NCBI GenBank assembly: GCA_004297545.1
Contig: SCTB01000051.1
Coordinates: 1 to 57,334 of the forward strand
Direction of reading: 5' to 3'
Source of the DNA: Alphaproteobacteria bacterium
GTDB lineage: Bacteria > Pseudomonadota > Alphaproteobacteria > Micavibrionales > UBA2020
DNA: 57,334 bases
The stretch's first letter is position 1; the number at the start of each line of letters is the position of its first letter. Below, in pieces: positions 15,711 through 23,983 of this stretch. The notes below the pieces were generated by a model. That model was not told the origin of the DNA and did not search any database. It was given only the letters and a program-made list of their open reading frames with translations. The position numbers were made by a program, and so were the translations under genes.

Positions 15711-16772
15711 ATGTTCGAGGGTATTTTCGATAGCGCAATAGCGTACCAGCAGGTCCTGATGCTGATCGGCGGCTTCATCGCCCTGGGCCTCGGAACCCTG
15801 CTGGCCGGGAACGAGATTTACTCGCGCCGCCGGGCCCTTCGCGTCGCCGGAATTATTTCCGGCGTGCGCCAGAAGGGCAATACCTATTATCCGGTTTACC
15901 GCTACCAGCTGCCGGGCGGCGAAGTATTCGATTCAACATCGGACATCGGCTCGTCGGCCTTTCAGGGAAAGGAAACCGGCCGCCTGGTGCCGCTGCTGGT
16001 CGATCCCGATGCGCCCGCCGCCGCCCGCGCCGCCGGCAACTGGGCCTTCGGCGCCGTCGGCGTTTTCCTGGCGTCGGCCGGGGGTCTGCTCATCCTGTTC
16101 GCCTTCCTGGAGTACCCGGTCACGCAGATGACGTGGATCGTCACGGTCGCGCTGTTCTGCTACAGCGGCATGAAGCTCCAGAACATTCTCGTCCCGAAGG
16201 GGCAGCGGCTCACCCTTGCCGCGTGGAAGGCCGCCATGAAGCAAAAGCATGACGCCGAAATGCTGGGGCTTCCCGTCGTGCGCATCGAGGACTTGATGGC
16301 GGCCGACAGCGGCAAAAAGGCGCTGGCGCAAAAGCAGCGGGCGCGCCTTGTGGCCGGGCCGCTGATATTCGGCTGCGGCATGCTGCTGATGGTGGCCGGC
16401 GTCCACTTCGGCAACGGACTGGACAGCATGCTTCAGCAGGGCGCCACTGCGCAGGGCACGGTGGTGGCCGTGGAAGGCGCCGAAAATGCTGCGCCGGGCG
16501 GCTTGGCGTATCCCGTCGTTTCTTTCACGGACGATAAGGGCCGCAGCGTCCGGTTCCGCGACAAGCGCGGCCGGTTTCCGCCGGAGTTCGGCGTGGGCGA
16601 AGACGTTTCCGTGCTTTACCTGCCGGGCGATGCCGCGCATATCGCAATGATAGACCGCGGCGCCGGCGATTATCTTCTTCCGCTTTTCCTGCTGCTGTCC
16701 GGCACGGTGTTCAGCATCGCGGGCGCGGTGATGATGCGCCGGGACCAGAAGAACCTTAAAAAAGGAGGATAG
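15711..16772 (+). CDS. DUF3592-type membrane protein
   Basis: 353 residues with two copies of a DUF3592-like module. Each has a membrane segment followed by a beta-rich domain of the form YYPVYRYQLPGGEVF / YPVVSFTDDKGRSVRF and then VSVLYLPGDAAHIAMID. Membrane segments lie at about 12-32, 110-130, 132-150, 205-225 and 315-335. Function of the family is unknown. It is followed after 3 bases by a one-module relative, so the two form an operon. Confidence 0.8.
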   Translation: MFEGIFDSAIAYQQVLMLIGGFIALGLGTLLAGNEIYSRRRALRVAGIISGVRQKGNTYYPVYRYQLPGGEVFDSTSDIGSSAFQGKETGRLVPLLVDPDAPAAARAAGNWAFGAVGVFLASAGGLLILFAFLEYPVTQMTWIVTVALFCYSGMKLQNILVPKGQRLTLAAWKAAMKQKHDAEMLGLPVVRIEDLMAADSGKKALAQKQRARLVAGPLIFGCGMLLMVAGVHFGNGLDSMLQQGATAQGTVVAVEGAENAAPGGLAYPVVSFTDDKGRSVRFRDKRGRFPPEFGVGEDVSVLYLPGDAAHIAMIDRGAGDYLLPLFLLLSGTVFSIAGAVMMRRDQKNLKKGG

Positions 16773-16775
16773 CCG

Positions 16776-17225
16776 GTGGCGATATTCGGCAGAAGGACCT
16801 TGCCCTGGCCCCTCACGCTGCTGATCGGCATCGGCATCCTGGCGGCCGGCTGTTATCTGGGCTCGACAGTCTTTCACGTGGTCTATCACGGGACGAAGGC
16901 GGCGGCGGCCGTCGTCGACATGCGCGGCAAACAAGAGAAAACCGGCCGCCATTCGCGCGGCACCCGGTATCACGCCGTTCTGGCTTTCACCGACAGCCAG
17001 AACCGCCGCGTCGAGTTCGAGGACGAGAAGGGTTTCTCTTCGGCAACGCAATACCGGAAGGGCCAGTCGCTGCCCGTGCTTTATCTTCCCGCGGACCCGG
17101 TCCATACGGCCGTCGTGGACCGCGGCTGGGAATTATGGTGGACCACCGGGATTTGCGGAATAGCGGGCATCGCCCTCATCGGGAGCGCGCTGTTGCGGGC
17201 CGCCGGGTACGACTCAACATTCTAG
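16776..17225 (+). CDS. DUF3592-type small membrane protein
   Basis: 149 residues, GTG start justified by AAAGGAGG 7 bases upstream. One DUF3592-like module (YHAVLAFTDSQNRRVEFEDEKG, then LPVLYLPADPVHTAVVDRG) lies between membrane segments at about 11-33 and 118-140. It is a relative of the upstream gene and probably works with it. Role unknown. Confidence 0.8.
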   Translation: MAIFGRRTLPWPLTLLIGIGILAAGCYLGSTVFHVVYHGTKAAAAVVDMRGKQEKTGRHSRGTRYHAVLAFTDSQNRRVEFEDEKGFSSATQYRKGQSLPVLYLPADPVHTAVVDRGWELWWTTGICGIAGIALIGSALLRAAGYDSTF

Positions 17226-17348
17226 CCCTTTTTGGGTTCCCTCTTTTAAACGCCGGCACTCTTCGGGTTCTTCTCCAAAGGCGAGACAGGAACCACCCAC
17301 CCTGTCCGTCCGTTGACGGGAAAGAGAGCCTGAGAAGGAGTGTGCACC

Positions 17349-17891
17349 ATGAAAAAGTTCATCGGTACCATGTTGTTGACGACCGCGGTTTGCGGGCTGC
17401 TCGCAGCGCAGCCGGCAAATGCGGAACTGTATAAAAGCCACGCGTCAGGCGCCGTCACCACGCGCACCGTGACCGAATCGAGGCTGACCCGGCTGGATAT
17501 CATGTCGATCCAGGACAGCCTTGCCGCGAAGGGGTTCTATCGCGGAGCCATCGACGGAAAATGGGGTCCAATGACAAGTTCGGCCCTGTCGTCGTTCCAG
17601 TCGTCGCGCGGAATCGCCGTAAACGGACTGCCGACCGGCGAAACGCTGGCGATGCTGGGCGTAACCCCGGTCACCGCGGCTTATGCCGACACGTCGCCGC
17701 AGGACATCGAGCCGGCATCGGGCGGCATCGTGGTTGAAACGACCCGCACGACGGATACATACCGCACGCGCTCGACGGGCGGCTTCGTGTCCATCGACAC
17801 GATCCATGTCAACGGCGCGGCCTGCAAGCTGTGCACGAACGGCATCATCGGCAACGGCGGCACGCCTTCCATGCGGAGCAACGAATACTAG
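17349..17891 (+). CDS. Exported peptidoglycan-binding domain protein
   Basis: 180 residues. A signal peptide ends at NAE (about residue 25). Residues 50-105 form a PG_binding_1 domain (IMSIQDSLAAKGFYRGAIDGKW with GLPTGETLAMLGV), which binds peptidoglycan. The C-terminal part is Thr-rich and ends with a CKLC pair. The ATG at 17349 follows AAGGAG; a GTG 9 bases upstream is less likely. No catalytic domain is present. Confidence 0.85.
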   Translation: MKKFIGTMLLTTAVCGLLAAQPANAELYKSHASGAVTTRTVTESRLTRLDIMSIQDSLAAKGFYRGAIDGKWGPMTSSALSSFQSSRGIAVNGLPTGETLAMLGVTPVTAAYADTSPQDIEPASGGIVVETTRTTDTYRTRSTGGFVSIDTIHVNGAACKLCTNGIIGNGGTPSMRSNEY

Positions 17892-17918
17892 GGCCGCATG
17901 ACTAAATGTAAAAAGATG

Positions 17919-17960
17919 AAGGGCTGCAGTCTCATCCCCTGACCTGCAGCCCTTATATTT
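17919..17960 (+). terminator. Bidirectional terminator hairpin
   Basis: AAGGGCTGCAG (17919-17929) pairs perfectly with CTGCAGCCCTT (17944-17954), followed by ATATTTTC. It is preceded by AAAAAGATG, so it may also serve the convergent gene. Confidence 0.75.
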
Positions 17961-18001
17961 TCACGCCCCTAAGGAGAAGGGCGCGCACCCCAACAGAAAC
18001 T

Positions 18002-18319
18002 CTATCCCACGCGCAGGGTTGTCTGCGCGGTTACCTTTGGCGACAGCTTGGCTTCGATGGCCGTCCTGCCATGCTCAAGCTGCGCGATTGTGTCTTCATG
18101 GCCGCCCTTGGCCGTCAGCTGCTCAATACGATGGCCAATCTGTTCGATATTCATGGGGACCACGCCGCCCATCGTCTTCAGGCCGCCCTTGCCCGCTGCC
18201 GAGCTGAAGGCCTTCGCGAGGTCGTTGCCACCCGTTACGAAGAGCGCTTTCCATTCTCCCAGGCCGTTGTTGGCGTTCTGGTCGAAGTTCGTGCGAACGA
18301 ATGTCTGTTTCTGTCCCAT
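18002..18319 (-). CDS. Small protein of unknown function
   Basis: 105 residues from the ATG at 18317-18319, which has a very good ribosome site (GGAGGAAG). Hydrophilic, no signal or membrane segment; Gly/Asn-rich first half (FVRTNFDQNANNGLGEWK), helical second half (IGHRIEQLTAKGGHEDTIAQ). A longer frame upstream is AT-rich and not supported. No family recognised. Confidence 0.7.
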   Translation of the reverse strand: MGQKQTFVRTNFDQNANNGLGEWKALFVTGGNDLAKAFSSAAGKGGLKTMGGVVPMNIEQIGHRIEQLTAKGGHEDTIAQLEHGRTAIEAKLSPKVTAQTTLRVG

Positions 18320-18636
18320 TTTATTCTTCCTCCGGTAGTCGTTGTCAGAATTCCCTAAAATCCAATCTTTTTTGCTGTTTTCGGAAATCCTATATAAGAC
18401 TTTATGCAAATAAAGTTAACGAATGGTTACGATATTGATTATTGACGGTTTTTTTCTTTTTTCAGGGCCTGAATCTTCTCGTTTTTTGGCCCCATCTATT
18501 GACATAAAATTACTTTTTACCCTATATTACAGACTGTTAGCGGACCATCGAATCCGTGAATAAAGGGCTTTGGAAAATATGACGCCTTGGGTACTATTCC
18601 GGCAACCTTCTTAACAGAAAGAACTTCCTGGCCGAC
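18320..18636 (+). other. Intergenic region, divergent promoters
   Basis: 317 bases without a gene. It contains the leader of the small minus-strand gene and the plus-strand promoter at 18499-18528. The 110-base leader after that promoter has no obvious ribosome site before the start at 18637. Confidence 0.5.
18499..18528 (+). promoter_or_regulatory. Sigma-70 promoter with TTGACATAA box
   Basis: TTGACA (18499-18504), an 18-base spacer and TATATT (18523-18528), reading toward the hydrophobic-hairpin gene at 18637. Confidence 0.6.
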
Positions 18637-19677
18637 ATGGATAAGGATATTCAGGAGCAGCCCCCGGTCCCCCCTTCCGAAGCGCCCGGCCTGTCCGCGC
18701 CGCCCGCATCCGCCAATACAACAGCTGCAACAACAAATACAGACAGCCCACAATCCCCTGGGTTCTGGACCCGCCTGCGCGCGCGCGCCGCGACCGCAAG
18801 GCGCAAGATGGGCACCAGCTGGCACTTCGCCAAGGAAGCCTGGGACGAGCACAACCTCTGGGTCGAGGCCATGGCCGTCAAGGGCGGCGCCTCCGCCATC
18901 ATTATCGGCATCGCCGTTTCCGTCTCCGCCGTCGCCGCCCTGCCCTTCGTCGCCGCCGCCGGCGTGATCGCTGCCTGCGGCGCGCTGGTCGGCATCGGGA
19001 TACTGGGCTGCGCCGCGGGCGGCACCAAGGCCTGGGACAGCATCCGGAACGTCTATGCGCGCGTGATGGGCCGCACGCCGAAAGAACGGCCGAAGAAAGA
19101 GCCGATGAATCTTGTTCAGCGGCTGGAAAACGTCGGCTTCGTCAAGAAAGCGATGGCGCATCCGATCGGGCAGAAAGTCCTGAACAGCCGCGCCTGGAAG
19201 CTGACGCAGAAAATCACGAAGTCGAAGGAAGATTCCTTCGTTCACAGCCTGGCCGTGGGCGGCGCGCTCGTGACGCTGGCCGTGGGCGCCGTCGTGCTGG
19301 CCACGCAGGTGCTGGTCCTCCCCGTTATCGCCATCGGCACGCTGGCCACCTGGGCCGTCGCCGAAGTCGCCGTTTGTTTCACCAGCGGCGTTTACGGCCT
19401 TTACTTGAGCAGCCAGAGCATCATGCACAAGCACCGCGAGAAAAAAGAGGCGCTGCGGGCGGCGGGAGAAAAGCCGCTGGGGCTCGACACGATAACCGCT
19501 CCCCTCCCCGTGCCGGCCGGGGAAACCCCCGCGACGGAAAAATCCGCGCTGGCCGCGACTTTCACGGAAAAGGCCCAGGCCGGCAACGACAATGCGCCTG
19601 CCAAAGACATCAAAAAGCCGGAACCCGATCTGGTTGCCGGGCCCGCGTCGAAAAAGCCGCCCGTTCCCGGCGCCTGA
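18637..19677 (+). CDS. Hydrophobic-hairpin protein with KPPVP tail
   Basis: 346 residues. A Pro/Ala/Thr-rich N-terminus (1-40) precedes an amphipathic basic stretch, a long Gly/Ala/Val hydrophobic region (about 83-130), a basic helical middle and a second hydrophobic region (about 205-265). The C-terminal 80 residues are disordered and end SKKPPVPGA (tail 2). The layout of hydrophobic hairpins between disordered ends is shared with the genes at 19756, 22450 and 56085 and would suit a protein that inserts into a membrane after delivery. No family recognised; the function is inference. Confidence 0.72.
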   Translation: MDKDIQEQPPVPPSEAPGLSAPPASANTTAATTNTDSPQSPGFWTRLRARAATARRKMGTSWHFAKEAWDEHNLWVEAMAVKGGASAIIIGIAVSVSAVAALPFVAAAGVIAACGALVGIGILGCAAGGTKAWDSIRNVYARVMGRTPKERPKKEPMNLVQRLENVGFVKKAMAHPIGQKVLNSRAWKLTQKITKSKEDSFVHSLAVGGALVTLAVGAVVLATQVLVLPVIAIGTLATWAVAEVAVCFTSGVYGLYLSSQSIMHKHREKKEALRAAGEKPLGLDTITAPLPVPAGETPATEKSALAATFTEKAQAGNDNAPAKDIKKPEPDLVAGPASKKPPVPGA

Positions 19678-19712
19678 CGCGCTCCAATACCCCCTTGCGA
19701 TATTATGAAATC

Positions 19713-19740
19713 ATGCTAGAGTGCCCTTAACCTCTAGCAT
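19713..19740. repeat. 9-bp inverted repeat upstream of 19756 gene
   Basis: ATGCTAGAG (19713-19721) and CTCTAGCAT (19732-19740), perfect arms around a 10-base loop. It overlaps a possible -10 region (TTGCGA upstream at 19696), so it may be an operator or an RNA hairpin in the leader. Confidence 0.5.
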
Positions 19741-19755
19741 AATGGGAAGATTCCT

Positions 19756-20556
19756 TTGACCGCGGCACCTGCAGACCCGCATAAAGTGCAACTCAAAAAA
19801 ACGCGCATCGCGCGGCTCTTGCTGCCGCAGATCGACGCGAATTCCGCGCTGCTGCCGCCGGACCGGTGGATTTTGAGGACCGCTTACGAGTTCGTCAAGG
19901 GCAACAAAAGCTTTCACAACACGATGGGACGCGCGGCGATTTATGCCGGCGGAGGACTGGGCGCCATCATCGCTGGGACTGTCGGCGCAATCCTGTTGTT
20001 TCCACTCGCGCTGCCAATGGCGGCGGCGGGACTGGCCGCGCTGGGCGCCGCGCTTTTCGCCGGGTTCAGGGCAAAAAAACATTTCGAGAAATTCAAGGAA
20101 GAAACCCTGCCCGAACTGCGCAAGGAAGTCGGCAAAAAATATCTCGACTACAAGATGAACGAGATCAAGGCCGCCTGGCAGCAGAAACTGGAAGAACGCC
20201 GCAAGAAAAAGGCGGAAGCCGCCGCAAAGCCGAAGCCGCCTGAAAAGCAGCCCCAAGCCAAAGAACCGGAAGAGAAGAAGGCGGAGGCTGTAACGCCGGT
20301 GACGCCGCCGGTAACGCCCAATCCGCAGCCGGCTGCGACAACGGAAAAACCCGCCACGCCGCAGAAATCCGGCGAGAAGAAATCGCTGGGTTCCGCCTTC
20401 GCCGAGATGGCGAAAAAGATCGCCGAAGAGCGTGCAAAAAAACTGCTGGAGAAAAAAGACGCCGTGAAAAAAGGCGACGACGCCGCGCCGAAGACGGATG
20501 AGAAAAAGCCGCCGCAACCCGAAACGCCGAAACCGCCCGCGCCACCTCAACCGTAA
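19756..20556 (+). CDS. Hydrophobic-hairpin protein with KPPAP tail
   Basis: 266 residues, TTG start five bases after GGGAAGA. A hydrophobic Gly/Ala hairpin (about 60-105) is followed by a highly charged coiled-coil-like helix (about 108-165, FRAKKHFEKFKEETLPELRK) and a Lys/Pro/Glu-rich disordered region, ending PKPPAPPQP (tail 2). Same architecture class as the preceding gene. Function unknown; candidate membrane-inserting effector. Confidence 0.7.
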   Translation: MTAAPADPHKVQLKKTRIARLLLPQIDANSALLPPDRWILRTAYEFVKGNKSFHNTMGRAAIYAGGGLGAIIAGTVGAILLFPLALPMAAAGLAALGAALFAGFRAKKHFEKFKEETLPELRKEVGKKYLDYKMNEIKAAWQQKLEERRKKKAEAAAKPKPPEKQPQAKEPEEKKAEAVTPVTPPVTPNPQPAATTEKPATPQKSGEKKSLGSAFAEMAKKIAEERAKKLLEKKDAVKKGDDAAPKTDEKKPPQPETPKPPAPPQP

Positions 20557-20565
20557 GAGAACACC

Positions 20566-21030
20566 ATGTCCGACCATGAAAGGACCGTCACCGTCCGCGA
20601 AACCGGCGAAGGCCCCTATACGCAGGAAGTCAAAACCGGCGCGCATACGCTGACCACTGACGAGCCGGTCGAACTCGGGGGGCTCGACAAAGGGCCGAAC
20701 CCCTACGACATGCTGCTGGCCGCTTTAGGCTCCTGCACCTCGATGACCCTCCGCATGTATACGAACCAGAAAAAATGGCCGCTCGACCGCGTGACCGTGA
20801 AGCTGACCCATCACAAGGAAGCGGGCGCGGACGGCATCAAGCGCGACGTGATTACGCGCGACATCACGCTGGAAGGAAACCTCGATGCCGCCCAGCGCCA
20901 GCGGCTTCTCGAAATCGCCAACAAATGCCCCATCCACCGCACACTTGAAAACAAGCCGGAAATTATCAGCAAGCTGGCCGAAACTCCGGCAGCGCCGGGC
21001 GACCCGGTTCAGAAACCACCGCAGCCCTAA
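20566..21030 (+). CDS. OsmC/Ohr-family peroxidase with KPPQP tail
   Basis: 154 residues. OsmC proteins reduce organic hydroperoxides through two cysteines. Both are present: Cys57 in LGSCTSMTL and Cys121 in NKCPIHRTL, with LGGLDKGPNPYDMLLAALG typical of the OsmC branch. The family core ends near residue 137. A proline extension ending DPVQKPPQP (tail 2) follows, which I do not expect in OsmC. It is 9 bases after the previous gene, so it is likely in the same operon as a tail-2 hairpin protein. Confidence 0.9.
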   Translation: MSDHERTVTVRETGEGPYTQEVKTGAHTLTTDEPVELGGLDKGPNPYDMLLAALGSCTSMTLRMYTNQKKWPLDRVTVKLTHHKEAGADGIKRDVITRDITLEGNLDAAQRQRLLEIANKCPIHRTLENKPEIISKLAETPAAPGDPVQKPPQP

Positions 21031-21062
21031 TCGTTGATTTTCAAGCCCTTTCGCCCCATCGC

Positions 21063-21091
21063 TTGACGTTTTTCCGTAATGCGTCTATGGT
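21063..21091 (+). promoter_or_regulatory. Candidate promoter of ankyrin pair 21124/21621
   Basis: TTGACG (21063-21068), a 17-base spacer and TATGGT (21086-21091), 33 bases before the GTG start. Confidence 0.55.
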
Positions 21092-21123
21092 TGGGACAGT
21101 TTTACTTTGTACAGGCTTGAAAA

Positions 21124-21624
21124 GTGGACGCGGCCTTAAGCTACGACCAGAGAATGGACCTGCGCGGCAGCTTCATGCGGGCCGCGCAGAAGGGTGATGT
21201 GGAGGCGCTGTCGCGCCACCTGGAGAGCGGCATGGACGTCAATACGCGGGACTGGGAAGGCGAGACGGCCGCCATCAATGCCGCCTTTTACAATCATCCC
21301 GCCGCGCTGAAACTGCTGATCAGGGCCGGCGCCGACCTGACGCTGCGGCAGGACCAGGGCGGCACCGCGCTGATCTGGGCCATCCAGAACGGCCATGCGG
21401 ACTGCGTAAAAGTTCTCATCGACGGCTTCGCGCCGCTGGACCAGCCGAATTACGCGGGCGTCACCCCGCTTCATCTGGCGCATGCCGCAAAGCGCGCGGA
21501 TATCGTGCAGATGCTGGAGGAAGCGATAGAGACGGAAGCCGCGCGCAAGGCGGATGCGGCGGTTACCCTTCAGGAATCTCTCGTCATCAAAAAACCGCTT
21601 CTGCTGCGGGGAGGAACGCCGTGA
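21124..21624 (+). CDS. Ankyrin-repeat protein with KKPLLL tail
   Basis: 166 residues from a GTG at 21124; an ATG 30 bases later is an alternative. Four ankyrin units (ESGMDVNTRDWEGETAAIN, RAGADLTLRQDQGGTALIW, NYAGVTPLHLAHAAKRAD) are followed by a helix and a short form of tail 1, TLQESLVIKKPLLLRGG. Unlike most relatives there is almost no linker before the tail. The stop overlaps the next start by 4 bp. Likely a protein-binding effector (inference). Confidence 0.83.
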   Translation: MDAALSYDQRMDLRGSFMRAAQKGDVEALSRHLESGMDVNTRDWEGETAAINAAFYNHPAALKLLIRAGADLTLRQDQGGTALIWAIQNGHADCVKVLIDGFAPLDQPNYAGVTPLHLAHAAKRADIVQMLEEAIETEAARKADAAVTLQESLVIKKPLLLRGGTP

Positions 21625-22295
21625 AGAAGCGCCCTGTTCCCGCAAAGTTCGTCGTCGACAGGCGCGATTCCCTCGGCGTGACGCTGCTGATGGAAGCCGC
21701 GCGGCGCGGCGTGCGCGAACGCATGCTGCAATGCCTGGACGAGGGCTCCGACATCAATGCCGTCGATAACGGCGGATACAATGCGCTGATGCACGCGCTG
21801 CAGGGCAAGCAGGATGTGCCGGCGATCGACCTGATAAACCGCGGCATCGACGTCACGCTGCGGGCGAAAAACGGCAGTACCGCGCTGATCGAAGCTTGCC
21901 AGTCGCAGATGCCCGAGATCATCGAACGGCTTTTGAAGAAAAAGGTCCCGCTGGATGCGCAGAACAGCCAAGGCAACACGGCGCTGATGATCGCTTGCCT
22001 GCTGAATGACGGCTGGGCCGCCTGCCGGGTCGCCGAAGAGGGCGCGGATTTCGAGACGCTCAAAAACAAAAAGGAAATGACGGCGATCGACATCGCGCGC
22101 CGTTTCATGGACCGCAAGGACCTTGTCCTTTTTGAAAACATCATCGAAAAGCGCCGCGAGGAAAAAAAGCTGGCGGACATCAGGGCCGCGGAAACCAAAG
22201 CGCAGGAACTCGAACAGAATGTCCAAGACGCCACTGTCCTGCAGCGTGAAATCAAGGTCGGCAAGCCTGTTGCCTTGAAACTGAAACCCCGATAA
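21621..22295 (+). CDS. Ankyrin-repeat protein with KPVAL tail
   Basis: 224 residues, GTG start inside the upstream stop (GTGA). About five ankyrin units (DEGSDINAVDNGGYNALMH, NRGIDVTLRAKNGSTALIE, KKKVPLDAQNSQGNTALMI), then a charged helix (EKRREEKKLADIRAAETKAQ), and the tail LQREIKVGKPVALKLKPR. It forms a coupled pair with the previous gene. Confidence 0.83.
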   Translation: MKKRPVPAKFVVDRRDSLGVTLLMEAARRGVRERMLQCLDEGSDINAVDNGGYNALMHALQGKQDVPAIDLINRGIDVTLRAKNGSTALIEACQSQMPEIIERLLKKKVPLDAQNSQGNTALMIACLLNDGWAACRVAEEGADFETLKNKKEMTAIDIARRFMDRKDLVLFENIIEKRREEKKLADIRAAETKAQELEQNVQDATVLQREIKVGKPVALKLKPR

Positions 22296-22361
22296 GCTTT
22301 TCAGGAGCATCGGCGGGTAATTTTCCGCTAATTAACTGATTCTAAATGATTTTATGACGGA

Positions 22362-22389
22362 TTGACAATTTATCTTATGGCAATATACT
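22362..22389 (+). promoter_or_regulatory. Strong sigma-70 promoter
   Basis: TTGACA (22362-22367), a 16-base spacer and TATACT (22384-22389), about 60 bases upstream of the start at 22450. Confidence 0.7.
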
Positions 22390-22449
22390 AACCCGCGTCC
22401 CAAACATTTGACCTTTCAGGCAGGGCCAACAACAGCGAGGCAAGCAGCA

Positions 22450-23358
22450 ATGTCCATCCAGTACGACGGCAAATCCCCCGGCAAGTTCTGGTACTTCATG
22501 CAGAAGACCAAGGCGCTGATGCGCACGCCTTTCGAATACACGACGCGCAACGACGCCAAGAAGGCCGGCAAGGACGTCGGCTATTTCGTGGGCGCCGCCG
22601 CCGTCACCTCCGCCGTTCTCGCGGTGCCGATCATCGCGGCGCTGCCGCTGGTCCCGACGCTGATTTCGCTGGTTGGCTTTTCGGTCGCCATCAATTACGG
22701 CTGGCAGGGCTTCCAGAAGCTACGCATGCTCGCCAAGAGCTCTTTCGTCTACGGCTATGTGCGCGAGAAGGAAAACCAGTGGCTGCACAACAAGGCCGAC
22801 GGCAACTTCCTGCAGCGCGGACTGAAGTCCGTGAAGGATAAAATCGCAGGCTTCGGCGCGAAGATTCCGCTGCCGCTGGTCAAGGCCGGCAAATGGCTGG
22901 GCATCACTGCTGCCGTCGGCGGCGCGATTGCCGCTGTGGGCGCGGGCCTCAGCTATGCGGGCGTTCCCGCTTTTTCGACGGGCGCTGCGGCAACCTCCAT
23001 TCTGGGCGGTATCGCACAGGCAGGCGCTGTGGTCGGCCTTTCCGCCGCGGCCGCTGTCGGCACGCTGTCCGTTCTTGCCCTTGCTGCCGTTCCGCTGGGC
23101 ATCCTCGCTGCGGGCTGGTGCCGCAAGACAGCCTATGCGCGCGATCCCGACCGCCCCGTCTTCAAGAAGCCCCCGCCCGGCGCGCCGCCGATCGACCGCG
23201 GGCAGGTTTTCTCGCCGAAGGCCGCCGCTTTCGAGTTCAACGACAATTCGCCCAAAGCGACGCCCGTTGACGACGGCTTGTCGGAAGAGCGCAAAAAAGC
23301 AGCCGAGCAGCGCGCGGCCAACCGCAAGCGCGGCGGCAGCTCGAACCGTTTCAACTGA
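22450..23358 (+). CDS. Hydrophobic-hairpin protein, unknown function
   Basis: 302 residues from the ATG at 22450 (GCGAGG upstream). Hydrophobic regions at about 45-85 and 150-225 are rich in Ala, Gly and Val; between them is a basic region (VREKENQWLHNKADGNF). The C-terminus is disordered and basic (RKRGGSSNRFN) with an internal FKKPPPGAPP, so it lacks either canonical tail at the very end. The layout resembles the genes at 18637, 19756 and 56085. Its end overlaps the convergent ankyrin gene by 8 bp. Confidence 0.72.
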   Translation: MSIQYDGKSPGKFWYFMQKTKALMRTPFEYTTRNDAKKAGKDVGYFVGAAAVTSAVLAVPIIAALPLVPTLISLVGFSVAINYGWQGFQKLRMLAKSSFVYGYVREKENQWLHNKADGNFLQRGLKSVKDKIAGFGAKIPLPLVKAGKWLGITAAVGGAIAAVGAGLSYAGVPAFSTGAAATSILGGIAQAGAVVGLSAAAAVGTLSVLALAAVPLGILAAGWCRKTAYARDPDRPVFKKPPPGAPPIDRGQVFSPKAAAFEFNDNSPKATPVDDGLSEERKKAAEQRAANRKRGGSSNRFN

Positions 23359-23908
23359 TTTCCGGTTTTTGACGCTTTATGAGATGCAGCGCATGGCCGA
23401 CCTTGATCGGCTCCTGCGCGATGTGGGCGTTTGCGACCGCCTCCTGAAACTGCGCGGCAAGTCTTTCGGCGTCCGCGATGTCCTGCTGGCGCTTGCGCTC
23501 CGCCCGGATGAGAACATCCCCGACCTCCCTGAAGCCGTTTTCCTGCGCGAGGGCAAAAGATGTTTTCCCCTGCAGAGAGACGGCATGGATGTCAGCCCCT
23601 TTGCCGGCAAGGAATTCCGCCATCTGCGCATGGCCGTAGTTGGCCGCGATCATCAGCGCGGTCCAGCCGTGTCGATCTTTTTCGTTCACATCGACGCCTC
23701 TTGCAAGAATGGCGTCGACGACGCCGAGGAGATTATGATGCGTCGCGCGCAGCAGCGGCGACAACGCGCGGTCGTCGTCAAAGCCGAGGCTCGCGCCCCG
23801 CGCGATAAGATCCAGCGCAGCCGGGACGTCGACGCGCTTCAGATCCATGCACAGGTTGCTCATCAGCTTGCGCCCGAGTTCTTCGGCTTCGTCCGGGGTT
23901 AACGCCAT
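23351..23908 (-). CDS. Ankyrin-repeat protein with degenerate tail 1
   Basis: 185 residues from the ATG at 23906-23908, with GAAGGAAGGG upstream. A helical cap (LTPDEAEELGRKLMSNLCMDL) leads into about three ankyrin units (LARGVDVNEKDRHGWTALM, GKGADIHAVSLQGKTSFAL) and a charged helix. It ends EPIKVGHALHLIKRQK, where the KP of tail 1 is replaced by HA. Its promoter lies at 23943-23971. Confidence 0.82.
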   Translation of the reverse strand: MALTPDEAEELGRKLMSNLCMDLKRVDVPAALDLIARGASLGFDDDRALSPLLRATHHNLLGVVDAILARGVDVNEKDRHGWTALMIAANYGHAQMAEFLAGKGADIHAVSLQGKTSFALAQENGFREVGDVLIRAERKRQQDIADAERLAAQFQEAVANAHIAQEPIKVGHALHLIKRQKPEIS

Positions 23909-23942
23909 CGCATGCCCTTCCTTCTTTAAGGCTGGAAGAGAC

Positions 23943-23971
23943 ATTCTAGTGAAGGGAATTTATTATGTCAA
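23943..23971 (-). promoter_or_regulatory. Sigma-70 promoter of the 23351 ankyrin gene
   Basis: On the minus strand TTGACA (23966-23971), a 17-base spacer, TAGAAT (23943-23948), 35 bases before the start. It carries the recurrent TTGACATAA 9-mer. Confidence 0.65.
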
Positions 23972-23983
23972 ATAAAAACAGGC

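Noticed and set aside
17226..17348. Possible riboswitch leader upstream of the peptidoglycan-binding protein
   Set aside because: Some short complementary stretches exist, but no conserved glycine, SAM or other riboswitch core could be matched.
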